Below, one piece after another: positions 1-7,010 of a stretch of 25,882 nt of DNA. The stretch's first letter is position 1; each line of letters begins with the position of its first letter. The notes below the pieces were generated by a model that saw only the letters and a program-made list of their open reading frames with translations, searched no databases and was not told the DNA's origin. The DNA is taken from assembly GCA_039916225.1 (NCBI GenBank), contig JBDSLU010000092.1:1-25882 (forward strand), in the 5' to 3' direction. A program made the position numbers and the translations under genes. The stretch is from JBDSLU01 sp039916225. GTDB taxonomy: Bacteria; Acidobacteriota; Vicinamibacteria; Vicinamibacterales; Vicinamibacteraceae.

Positions 1-1246
1 GCACCACGCCACCCTTCGGGACGACGATGATCCCCTCGCGGATGACATAGCCGGGTCCTTCGCCCTCGACGATCCCGGTGCTGTTGACCAGGATCGCGCC
101 GTCGCCGATGCGCGCGTTCTTGTCGACGATGACGTTCTCGAGCACGGCGTCGTGGCCGATGCCGAGCGGGGGCAGACCGTCGTGCGACTGCCGGTCGTCG
201 TACTCGTCGGCACCCAGCAGCACCGCGCGTTTGACCGTGGCGCCGGAGGACACCTGCATACGCAGGCCGACGATCGAGTCGGACACGTCGGCGTGGCAGA
301 CCGAGGCGCCGTCGGAGACGACGGTGCGGCACAGAGACCCGCCGTCCACCCACGAGGGCGGCAGGAAGCGCGGCCGCGAGAACACCGGCCGGGTCGGGTG
401 GTAGAAGCTGAACTCGGCGCCCGGCTGGGTCAGGCTGATATTCGCGTCGAAGAAGGACCGCAGCGTACCGACGTCGGCCCAGTACCCGTTGAAGGCGTAG
501 GCGAGGACCTTGCGACGACCCAGCGCCTTGGGGATGATCTCGTGCCCGAAGTCGACGACGTTGGCTTCGGCGAGCGCCTCGGTCAGCGCCTTGCGCGTGA
601 AGACGTAGATCCCCATCGAGGCCACGAACGGCTTGTCCGCCGGCGTGGTGAAGTCGCCGGTGGCGCCGGCCGGCAGGCTGCCGCCCATCTCCTCGAGCCG
701 CGCCGCCGACGGCTTCTCTTCGAAGCCATCGATCTGGCCCTTGCGATCGAAGCGGAAGATGCCCATGCCACGGGCGTCGTCGGCGCTGGCCGGCTGGGCC
801 GCGATGGTGATGTCCGCGCCCGACGAGACATGCGACCGCACCATCTCATCGAAGTCCATCCGGTAGAGGTGGTCGCCGGCCAGGATCAGGTAGTGGTCGG
901 CGTGCAGCCCGATGAAGTGCGGCATGGCGCGCCGCACGGCGTCGGCCGTCCCCTGGAACCAGTTGGTGTTCTCCGGGGTCTGCTCGGCGGCGATGATGTC
1001 GACGAACGACTGCGAGAAGTAGTCGAGGCGGTAGGTCTGGCCGATGTGGCGGTTGAGCGACGCGGAGTTGAACTGCGTCAGCACGAAGATCCGGCGGATC
1101 CCGGCGTGCAGGCAGTTGCTGATGGGGATGTCGATGAGCCGGTATTTGCCGCCGATCGGCACGGCCGGCTTGGAGCGTCGGTAGGTCAACGGGTAGAGAC
1201 GCTTGCCTTGCCCGCCGCCAAGGATGATCGCCAGCACGTCCGTCAT
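1..1246 (-). CDS. glgC: Glucose-1-phosphate adenylyltransferase (ADP-glucose pyrophosphorylase), 3' end cut by window
   Basis: Makes ADP-glucose from glucose-1-phosphate and ATP, the committed step of bacterial glycogen synthesis, in the cytoplasm. The translation from the ATG at 1246 opens with the nucleotidyltransferase signature LGGGQGKRLYPLT, then SKPAVPIGGKYRLIDIPISN, and later shows AGDHLYRMD (metal/substrate loop) and EKP (sugar-phosphate loop). The C-terminal third has the hexapeptide-repeat character of the left-handed beta-helix domain, reaching IVVVPKGGVV at the window edge. About 415 residues are visible, so only a few are missing compared with the usual ~420. A GGGAGG-type ribosome binding site lies about 10 bases upstream of the ATG. 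No other glg gene is in view. The family call is certain; which allosteric effector it uses cannot be read from the sequence. Confidence 0.95.
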   Translation of the reverse strand, partial: MTDVLAIILGGGQGKRLYPLTYRRSKPAVPIGGKYRLIDIPISNCLHAGIRRIFVLTQFNSASLNRHIGQTYRLDYFSQSFVDIIAAEQTPENTNWFQGTADAVRRAMPHFIGLHADHYLILAGDHLYRMDFDEMVRSHVSSGADITIAAQPASADDARGMGIFRFDRKGQIDGFEEKPSAARLEEMGGSLPAGATGDFTTPADKPFVASMGIYVFTRKALTEALAEANVVDFGHEIIPKALGRRKVLAYAFNGYWADVGTLRSFFDANISLTQPGAEFSFYHPTRPVFSRPRFLPPSWVDGGSLCRTVVSDGASVCHADVSDSIVGLRMQVSSGATVKRAVLLGADEYDDRQSHDGLPPLGIGHDAVLENVIVDKNARIGDGAILVNSTGIVEGEGPGYVIREGIIVVPKGGVV

Positions 1247-1429
1247 ACCTGCCTGCCTCCCGTAGCGCCGCCCTGATCGCGGCTGGTGTCCTACGGCGAT
1301 TGTCCACATCCGCCCCTTGCCGTCAACTTGCCCACCCCGAAAGGCGACCCGCGCGAGTGGTCAACGCCCCGTCGCCGGCGGCAGCTCGGCCTTGTTGAGT
1401 AAGTGCAGCGTCCGTAGTGACTTGCGTGT

Positions 1430-1447
1430 GTTACACAGAGTTTACAC
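1430..1447. promoter_or_regulatory. Candidate OmpR-type direct repeat (two heptamers, 11-bp period)
   Basis: GTTACAC (1430-1436) and TTTACAC (1441-1447) are separated by 4 bases, giving an exact 11-bp period. This is the layout of OmpR/PhoB-family binding sites (7-base half-sites, one per helical turn). The GTTAC core is the same as in the three-copy repeat at 2636-2664 on the other side of the regulator gene. The left copy also lies in a short perfect palindrome, TGTGTTACACA (1427-1437). The site lies between glgC and the small plus-strand gene and could serve either. This is inference from pattern only. Confidence 0.35.
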
Positions 1448-1513
1448 TGCGCCGCGCGACCCTCTGCGATGATCGCCCTCCGGTCCTCCGGACCGCTGCA
1501 AGGGACGCGCATC

Positions 1514-1783
1514 ATGTTCAATCATCGACTCGAACACCAAGGTCAGACGCGGGGATTCCTGATCGAGACACGCGCGGCCGGTGGGTGGGATGTGCTCGAG
1601 GAGCAGGACCGTCGCGTCGTGCGTGAAGTGCACTACGACGACTGGCATCGCGTCGAGCGTCAGCTCACCGTGTTCACGCTCCGCGTCGAGATCCTGAAGA
1701 ACGAGGGCTGGGTGCCGGTCGGCGCCGACGCCACGACCCCGACGAGCGCGCCGCGCGTCCGCCACGCCGGCTGTTCGCGCTAG
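1514..1783 (+). CDS. Small conserved-looking hypothetical protein, 89 aa
   Basis: I do not recognise a named domain. The ATG at 1514 is preferred over the in-frame ATG at 1469 because AAGGGA (1499-1504) sits at ribosome-binding distance and the protein proper begins at MFNHRLEHQGQTRG. Residues 1-65 look like a compact soluble domain rich in alternating charged and hydrophobic positions (GFLIETRAAGGWDVLEEQD, then VHYDDWHRVERQL). The last 20 residues are low-complexity and probably disordered. Its stop is 11 bases from the convergent stop of the response regulator. A candidate 11-bp direct repeat lies about 70 bases upstream. It has no signal peptide or membrane segment. It could be a small cytoplasmic accessory protein; function is unknown. 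Confidence 0.65.
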   Translation: MFNHRLEHQGQTRGFLIETRAAGGWDVLEEQDRRVVREVHYDDWHRVERQLTVFTLRVEILKNEGWVPVGADATTPTSAPRVRHAGCSR

Positions 1784-1794
1784 CGCACCCGCCG

Positions 1795-2550
1795 CTACTC
1801 GACGAAGCGGTAGCCGAGGCCGACGGCGGTCTCGATTTGCCGGCCGGCCGTCCCGAGCTTGGCGCGCAGGCGTCCGACGTGGACGTCGACCGAGCGCGTC
1901 TCGATCAGCCGGTCGTAGCCCCACACCCGTTCCAGCAGCCGCTCGCGCGACAGCACCCGGTTGCGGTTCTCGACCAGACACTTCAGCAGCTCGAACTCGC
2001 GTCGGGTCAGCCGGACGTTGGCGCCATCGACCGACACCGACACCGCATCGAAGTCGGCGACGATCTGCCGGCCGCGATAGACGGCCTCGGCTTCGCCGAT
2101 GGGGCTCTGGCTGCGGCGCAACAGCGCCCGCACGCGGGCCGACAGCTCGCGCAGGCTGAACGGCTTGGTCACGTAGTCGTCGGCGCCCATGTCGAGGCCG
2201 GCGATGCGATCGACTTCGTTGGTGCGCGCCGTCACCATGATGATCGGCAGATGCCGCGTGGCCGGCCGGCCACGCAGGATGCGGCAGACTTCGAAGCCCG
2301 AGAGCACGGGCAGGTTGAGGTCGAGCACGACGACGTCGGGCGGACGATCGGCGATGGCCGCCAGGGCCGCGTCGCCGCTCCCGACCAGTTCGACCGACGT
2401 CTGGCCGTCGCGTTCGAGCGCATGGGCGATCAGCCCGCCGATGTCCGGTTCGTCTTCGACGACCAGGATGCGGGTCGCCCGCGCCAGCCCGGGCGCGGGC
2501 ATGGCGGGGGATGGACGGGGAGCGCTCTCGCGGTATCCGGGATCGGGCAT
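1795..2550 (-). CDS. OmpR/PhoB-family response regulator (receiver + winged helix)
   Basis: Phosphorylation-controlled transcription factor. Residues ~26-140 are a receiver domain: acidic pocket EDE (32-34), phospho-acceptor Asp77 in VVLDLNLP, TARTNEVDR, and conserved Lys129 in DDYVTKPF. Residues ~155-250 are the OmpR-type winged helix, with RLTRREFELLKCL, SRERLLERVWGYD and the recognition stretch TRSVDVHVGRLRAKL, ending GLGYRFVE. I chose the ATG at 2550 because AGAGG lies 10-15 bases upstream. An ATG at 2502 has no such site, and a longer frame reaches 2646. The first ~25 residues are Pro/Ala-rich and non-conserved. No cognate kinase is adjacent. Three 11-bp-spaced GTNACGT repeats ~90-115 bases upstream suggest autoregulation. 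The target genes are not known. Confidence 0.93.
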   Translation of the reverse strand: MPDPGYRESAPRPSPAMPAPGLARATRILVVEDEPDIGGLIAHALERDGQTSVELVGSGDAALAAIADRPPDVVVLDLNLPVLSGFEVCRILRGRPATRHLPIIMVTARTNEVDRIAGLDMGADDYVTKPFSLRELSARVRALLRRSQSPIGEAEAVYRGRQIVADFDAVSVSVDGANVRLTRREFELLKCLVENRNRVLSRERLLERVWGYDRLIETRSVDVHVGRLRAKLGTAGRQIETAVGLGYRFVE

Positions 2551-2635
2551 GCCTGCCTGGCCTCTCTGCCCGCGGCCGCGCGTTGCGCGCGTGTCGCCGG
2601 CACGACAGACGGTATCCACCGCGGATTTCTCCGAC

Positions 2636-2664
2636 GTGACGTCCACGTTACGTGTGCGTTACGT
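2636..2664. promoter_or_regulatory. Candidate PhoB/OmpR-type operator: three direct heptamers at 11-bp period
   Basis: GTGACGT (2636-2642), GTTACGT (2647-2653) and GTTACGT (2658-2664) recur with exactly 4-base spacers. Known Pho boxes have this geometry (7-base repeats, 4-base spacers). The site lies upstream of the OmpR/PhoB-type regulator gene on the minus strand, where an autoregulatory operator would be expected. The core GTTAC also occurs with the same period at 1430-1447. The pattern is directly visible; the identity of the protein that binds it is inferred. Confidence 0.45.
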
Positions 2665-2675
2665 CTGCGCCGAAC

Positions 2676-2760
2676 TTCCAACTGCCAAGTTCCAATGTCC
2701 AACCTTGCCGCGAGGTTGGACATTGGAACTTGGAATTTGGCAGTTGGGAGTTGGGAATTC
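2676..2760. repeat. Inverted heptamer array A with perfect 21-bp hairpin
   Basis: The left half is built of CCAANNN units (2678-2702) and the right half of six TTGGNNN units (2716-2757): TTGGACA, TTGGAAC, TTGGAAT, TTGGCAG, TTGGGAG, TTGGGAA. Positions 2685-2705 are perfectly complementary to 2713-2733, giving a 21-bp stem with a 7-base loop (TGCCGCG). The element fills the gap just past the stop of the receiver gene (2767). There is no T-tract on either strand, so it is not a classical intrinsic terminator. It could still stop readthrough or protect a 3' end. Related arrays are at 11085-11197 and 17584-17682. Confidence 0.85.
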
Positions 2761-2766
2761 CTCGCC

Positions 2767-3183
2767 CTACACGGTCCGGGTGAGGATCGTCGGCGAGGCG
2801 ATCTGGCCACGGACGGCGGCGAGCAGATCGGCGAGCTGGTACGGTTTGGACAGCCAGGCGTTGGCCCCGAGCTCGCCGGCGGCTTCGAGGGCGTCCGGGG
2901 CGTCGAGGCCGGTGAACAGGATCACCGGCAACTCGCGGGCGCTGTGCGTGACGCGGATGCGGCGCAGCGCTTCGAGGCCGTCGAGGCCGGGCATGACCAC
3001 GTCGAGCAGCACCAGCGCGAAGCGGCGCGCGGCGATGGCGGCGAGGGCCAGCTCTCCGTCGGCGACGGCGTGGACGTCGTAGCCTTTCCGGCGCAGGTAG
3101 TAGCTGAGGACCTCGCGATTGCTGACGTCGTCGTCCGCGATCAGGATGGACGCCTTCGGCTCCTCGTCCGCGAGTGCGCTCAT
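2767..3183 (-). CDS. Single-domain response regulator (CheY-like receiver), 138 aa
   Basis: The whole protein is one receiver domain with no output domain. The acidic cluster ADDD is at 16-19, the phospho-acceptor is Asp61 in VLLDVVMPGLDG, the switch region reads ILFTGLD, and the conserved Lys113 lies in LSKPYQ. Its ATG overlaps the TGA of the upstream HD-GYP-like gene by 4 bases (ATGA, 3180-3183), so translation is probably coupled and the two likely work together. It may act as a phosphorelay intermediate or by binding a partner, plausibly the HD-GYP or HEAT protein of the same operon. No kinase is adjacent. The heptamer hairpin array lies just downstream. The domain call is certain; the partner is inference. 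Confidence 0.93.
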   Translation of the reverse strand: MSALADEEPKASILIADDDVSNREVLSYYLRRKGYDVHAVADGELALAAIAARRFALVLLDVVMPGLDGLEALRRIRVTHSARELPVILFTGLDAPDALEAAGELGANAWLSKPYQLADLLAAVRGQIASPTILTRTV

Positions 3184-4418
3184 GCGATGGGCCCTTCGAC
3201 GCTGGGGTCGATTGCGTCGGTCGGCAGGACCGACTCAGCAGCCGGCGCTTCGACTGGCGTCTCGGCCGGCGTGGCGGCCGGCGCAGCCGACAAATCGGCC
3301 TTGCGCCACGTGAGGCGGGGCGCCACCTGCTCGAAGAACATTTTCAGCACGTAGGGATCGAACACCCGGCCGGAATCGGCGGTCATCATCTGCGCCGCGG
3401 TCTCGGGCGGCAGACCCTGGCGATACGGGCGATCGCTCCGCAGCGCATCGTAGACGTCGGCGACGTGCGTGATCTCGCTGGCGATGTGGGTCTTCCACCC
3501 CTCCGGGACGGCGGGGTAGCCGCCGCCGTCGAACTGCAGGTGATGCTCGAAGGCGACGACCGAGGCCAGTTCAGGCAGGCGGCGGGTCCCCATCAGCATG
3601 CGCGCGCCGTCTTCGGGATGGCGCTTCATCAGCACGATCTGCGCTTCGGTGAGCTTGGTCGGCGAGCTGAGTACGTCGGGCGGCACTTTCAACTTGCCGA
3701 CGTCGTGCAACAGCGCCGCCGTGCCCGAATCGTGGACGAACGACGCGCTGAAGCCGAGCGCCGATGCCAGCGCCATCGACAGTACCGCGACGTTGGTGAT
3801 GTGGGTGACCGTGTAGGCGTCGTGCGACTGCAGCGTCACGAGCGGGATCAGGGCGTCGCGATTGTGCAACACGCTCGAGCTGAGGGCGAGCACCAGGCTC
3901 TCGAGGACCTCCAGCTCGATCGGGCCGGTCTCGATCGACAGCCACACGCGCTCCAGTGGCGCGCCGCCGCTCTGCACGAAGCCGCCGCCCCAGGCGCCGA
4001 TGCCGACGCCAGGGCCGGTCTTGCGCACCAGCCGCGAGAAGAGCAGGTGCGGCGTCGGCGTCAGCGCTGCCGGGCTGCCGCTCTCGAGCGCCGCAATCGT
4101 GCCGATGAAGCTGGCCAGTTCGGTGCGCGTCACGCCGCGCGCCACCGTCAGGCGATCGAACCCGCGCTGGTTCAGCGAGCGGAAAATACCGCGGGCCACC
4201 GGTGCGTGGCTCTCGACCATGCCGTCGTCGGTGATCAGGCGATCGGCGTCGGAGAGCGCCGAGAAGTCCGGCCGGCTCACGGTCAGGGCCGCGATGTGGC
4301 CTTCCAGTCGATCGAGGATGCCGACGTTGCGCGGATGATCGGGCGCGTAGAGCCGGCGGCTCGACACCGCGCCCTGCAATTCGCGAAGGAACATCTCGGC
4401 GCGCTGCGGGGAACTCAT
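3180..4418 (-). CDS. HD-GYP-like phosphohydrolase protein with N-terminal YPxxHP-type module
   Basis: Putative metal-dependent phosphohydrolase, in the family that includes cyclic-di-GMP phosphodiesterases. Residues ~10-115 form an N-terminal module (RRLYAPDHPRNV, then DRLITDDG and FDRLTVARGVTRTEL) that resembles the N-terminus of the upstream HEAT protein. Residues ~195-365 carry the HD domain: His206 in TVTHITNV, HDVGK at 238-242, His267, HH at 292-293, DGGGYP at 297-302, and ADVYDALRSDRPYR. The HHE of canonical HD-GYP is replaced by HHLQF, but Asp and GYP remain. The tail is Ala/Pro-rich. Start: ATG 4418 with GGGAGGTG just upstream. It overlaps the HEAT gene by ATGA (4415-4418) and the receiver gene by ATGA. 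Activity on c-di-GMP is plausible, not shown. Confidence 0.88.
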   Translation of the reverse strand: MSSPQRAEMFLRELQGAVSSRRLYAPDHPRNVGILDRLEGHIAALTVSRPDFSALSDADRLITDDGMVESHAPVARGIFRSLNQRGFDRLTVARGVTRTELASFIGTIAALESGSPAALTPTPHLLFSRLVRKTGPGVGIGAWGGGFVQSGGAPLERVWLSIETGPIELEVLESLVLALSSSVLHNRDALIPLVTLQSHDAYTVTHITNVAVLSMALASALGFSASFVHDSGTAALLHDVGKLKVPPDVLSSPTKLTEAQIVLMKRHPEDGARMLMGTRRLPELASVVAFEHHLQFDGGGYPAVPEGWKTHIASEITHVADVYDALRSDRPYRQGLPPETAAQMMTADSGRVFDPYVLKMFFEQVAPRLTWRKADLSAAPAATPAETPVEAPAAESVLPTDAIDPSVEGPIA

Positions 4419-6817
4419 GACACCTCCCGGCGGCCGCCGAGGACCGTGCTCCAGAGCCCGGCGGCGGAGCGCTGCCAGGCGCGGGCCGCCGCTTGGCCCT
4501 GCAGGTCGGGCTTGGCGGACAGCGCCTGTACCATCACCTGCGAGACGCGGCGCGGGCCCGAGTTGAAGATGTGGCGCCGGTTGCGGAGCGCCGTGGCGAT
4601 GACGTCCGAGGCGCCGCCTGACCAGCGGTCGCACAGGAGATCGACGGCCGAGATCTGCAGCTGCTCCAGCTCGCGATCGTCGACCCGCGACAGGTATCGC
4701 GTCAGCGCCGCCAGACCGCTCGGCGTCTGGTTGGCGCACAGGTCGCTCAGCGCGGCCAGCGCGACGTCGGCGTCGTGGTCGCCCATCGCCTGGATCATCA
4801 CGCGCTCCCGCTTGCTCGGCGAGAGTGGCGCTTCACGCAGCATGTCGAGGGCCAGCCGGCGGATGCCGGCGTCGGGATCGCGGATGAACAGCCGGCACAG
4901 CTCGGGCGCCCGGATCGGATCGAGGACGCGCAGCACGTTCAGCACGATCATCACCGGGTGGTCGTCGCGGCGCAGGCGGGTCAACGCGCTGCGCACGATC
5001 TCGAGCTCCTGGCGCGCCACCAGCTCGCCGAGCCGGTCGCGGAACGCGCCGTCCGGCAGGTCGGTCATGCGCGTCACGGCGAGGACAGTGCCGGAGAGGC
5101 CGGAGGCCAGGAACAGTGCGGTCAGCGTCTCGGACGGTGCGCCGACGTGATCGCCGACGGCGTTGACCAGCTGCTCCAGCGCCATCGGCTGCCGGCAGAG
5201 CGCCAGGCATTCCTGCACCACCGAGCGGGTCGGGCCGTCGGGCGACGTCTCGCCGACGATCGACGCCACCGCGGCCAGCTCCGCCAGCAACGTGACCTGG
5301 CCTTCGCCCTCGAGCGTCCGCGTGGCGGCGTCGCGGGCGAACGCCAGGCAGCTGACGGTGGCGCTGTCACGCGGGTCGGAGCGGACCAGTGCCACGGCGA
5401 CGCGGGCCGCGTGCTCGGTGGCGCGGCGGGCGTTTTGCCCTTCGGCGATGAGCCGGCGCGCATCGTCGTCGGGGCTCGGCTCGAAGGAGATCGAGAACTC
5501 GTTGAGGCTCGACTGGTACAGCTCGCCGACGTGGCTGTAGTGCTCGGCGGTCTGGCTGAAGGCCTGCTCGAGGACGGCGCGGACGTGGTCGCTGCTGGCG
5601 TGGACGAGGTCGGTCGGCAGCCCGAAGCGTCCCAGCTGCGTCTCGACCGCCTCGCTGACCGACGCGTCGCGGGCGGCGACGGAGCACAGCCGGACGAGGA
5701 ACGTCAGGAACGGGCTGACGTGCGTGCCGCGCTTCATGTCGACGCGCGGGACGAGGTCGAGGAGCCGCTGCGTCGGCAGTTCGTCCAGGACGGACGTCAG
5801 CAGCTCGCACTTGCGCGGGTCGTCGTTGGGGACGACGCGCAGCAGCTGATGCCGCACTTCGTCGGGCAGGCGATCGACGAGGTCGGCGAGGCGCTGTTTG
5901 ACGATGGCCCGATCGGCGGGCGTCAGGCGCCCGAGCCGGGTGCCGGCGACGAGCAGACGCTCGGTCGCGGCGCTGACGCCGGTGCCCTCCGACAGGGCCA
6001 GTTCGCTCTGGATGGCCGCGGCGACCGCTTGCGGATCGAGCTGGCGCGCGCCGCCGCCTGGCCGCTCCGAACCCGGGCCGCCCGGGCCGCCTGGAACGTG
6101 GCCCGGCCCGCCGGGGCCACCCGCACCGCTGCCTGGAGCGCCGGTTCCCTGCAGGGCGGCACCCAGCTGCCCGCTGGCCCCGAGCGCGGAGCCGAGGCCG
6201 GACAGGCCGGTGAGATCGGCAAAGCCGCTGGCGTCGTCGCCGCCCTGGCCACCAACCAGCGAGGTGGCGATGCGATGCCAGGCGCCGAGCCCGCCGTCGG
6301 TTGGATCGACCGGCCCGGCGACCTCGTCGAAGGCCGCGCCGGTGTAATCCGCGAACCCGACCGCAAGTCCGCCCGGCGTGTTGGGGCGGTCGCCGGCTTG
6401 GGCCGGTCCGCTGAGCCAGCGCGCGAACGCCAGCAGCTCCTCGGCATCGACCGGGCCTTCGATGTCGATGGTGCTGACGCCCCGGCCGTGGAGCTGGCCA
6501 GCCAGCCACTTGCTTTCGTGCTCTTGCGGCGGCGTGTCGCCAGCGGCGGCAATCAGGCGTTCACGGCGGACGGCCAGCCGAAGCGGCATCGTCCCGTCGG
6601 TGAACGGTGAGACGGCATCCAGGAACGGGGCCAGAAGCAGCCGGACCGTGGGATGACCAGCCGGATAAATCGCGGCGCGCTGGACCAGCCGCGTCAGCCG
6701 GATGACCGCGTCACGGACGAGCGCCGACACGTCGGCGGATGAAGCCGGGTCGGTGGCGATCGGTTCGAATGTGTCTGGCAGGCCGGTCAGCTGGATCGCT
6801 CCCTCTGATCTACACAT
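4415..6817 (-). CDS. HEAT-like repeat protein with N-terminal YPxxHP module and Gly/Pro linker, ~800 aa
   Basis: Large cytoplasmic scaffold-like protein with no signal peptide or membrane span. Residues ~30-137 resemble the N-terminus of the next gene: AAIYPAGHPTV, then RRERLIAAAG, LAGQLHGRGVSTIDIEG and DAEELLAFARWL. A low-complexity Gly/Pro linker (about 226-256, GPGGPG repeats) follows. From ~430 to the end the chain is all-helical with HEAT-like units such as DDHPVMIVLNVLRVLDP and DPDAGIRRLALDMLREAP. HEAT arrays usually bind proteins. I chose ATG 6817; an in-frame TTG at 6844 has a better-spaced GAAGG and is possible. It is first of three coupled genes (HEAT, HD-GYP, receiver), suggesting it gathers or presents a signal to the HD-GYP protein. 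Function is inferred. Confidence 0.8.
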   Translation of the reverse strand: MCRSEGAIQLTGLPDTFEPIATDPASSADVSALVRDAVIRLTRLVQRAAIYPAGHPTVRLLLAPFLDAVSPFTDGTMPLRLAVRRERLIAAAGDTPPQEHESKWLAGQLHGRGVSTIDIEGPVDAEELLAFARWLSGPAQAGDRPNTPGGLAVGFADYTGAAFDEVAGPVDPTDGGLGAWHRIATSLVGGQGGDDASGFADLTGLSGLGSALGASGQLGAALQGTGAPGSGAGGPGGPGHVPGGPGGPGSERPGGGARQLDPQAVAAAIQSELALSEGTGVSAATERLLVAGTRLGRLTPADRAIVKQRLADLVDRLPDEVRHQLLRVVPNDDPRKCELLTSVLDELPTQRLLDLVPRVDMKRGTHVSPFLTFLVRLCSVAARDASVSEAVETQLGRFGLPTDLVHASSDHVRAVLEQAFSQTAEHYSHVGELYQSSLNEFSISFEPSPDDDARRLIAEGQNARRATEHAARVAVALVRSDPRDSATVSCLAFARDAATRTLEGEGQVTLLAELAAVASIVGETSPDGPTRSVVQECLALCRQPMALEQLVNAVGDHVGAPSETLTALFLASGLSGTVLAVTRMTDLPDGAFRDRLGELVARQELEIVRSALTRLRRDDHPVMIVLNVLRVLDPIRAPELCRLFIRDPDAGIRRLALDMLREAPLSPSKRERVMIQAMGDHDADVALAALSDLCANQTPSGLAALTRYLSRVDDRELEQLQISAVDLLCDRWSGGASDVIATALRNRRHIFNSGPRRVSQVMVQALSAKPDLQGQAAARAWQRSAAGLWSTVLGGRREVS

Positions 6818-6872
6818 ATCGGCGCAACATCCCTCGAGGTGCAACGCCGCTGCCTTCGCTCAAGACTTGGAC

Positions 6873-6902
6873 TTGACGGGAGCCGCGCCGGGCCGCGACA
6901 AT
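6873..6902 (+). promoter_or_regulatory. Candidate sigma-70 promoter for the DUF1592-DUF1552 pair
   Basis: TTGACG (6873-6878) and GACAAT (6897-6902) are separated by 18 bases, five of six and four of six matches to the -35 and -10 consensus. Transcription would start near 6909, leaving a ~100-base leader before the ATG at 7011. It lies in the divergent gap to the HEAT gene, which is less GC-rich than its flanks. Confidence 0.45.
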
Positions 6903-7010
6903 TACAGGACAGACCACTACAAACTATTGACCAGACAGCGACACGTGCCAGTTCCCCCGTCGCCGACGTCCTCCTCCTCACCAGGTACACGCCCGGGCGG
7001 ATTCCGGCGT

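Noticed and set aside
2685..2733. Rho-independent terminator
   Set aside because: The stem is perfect but no T-run follows on either strand, and the stem belongs to a heptamer array.
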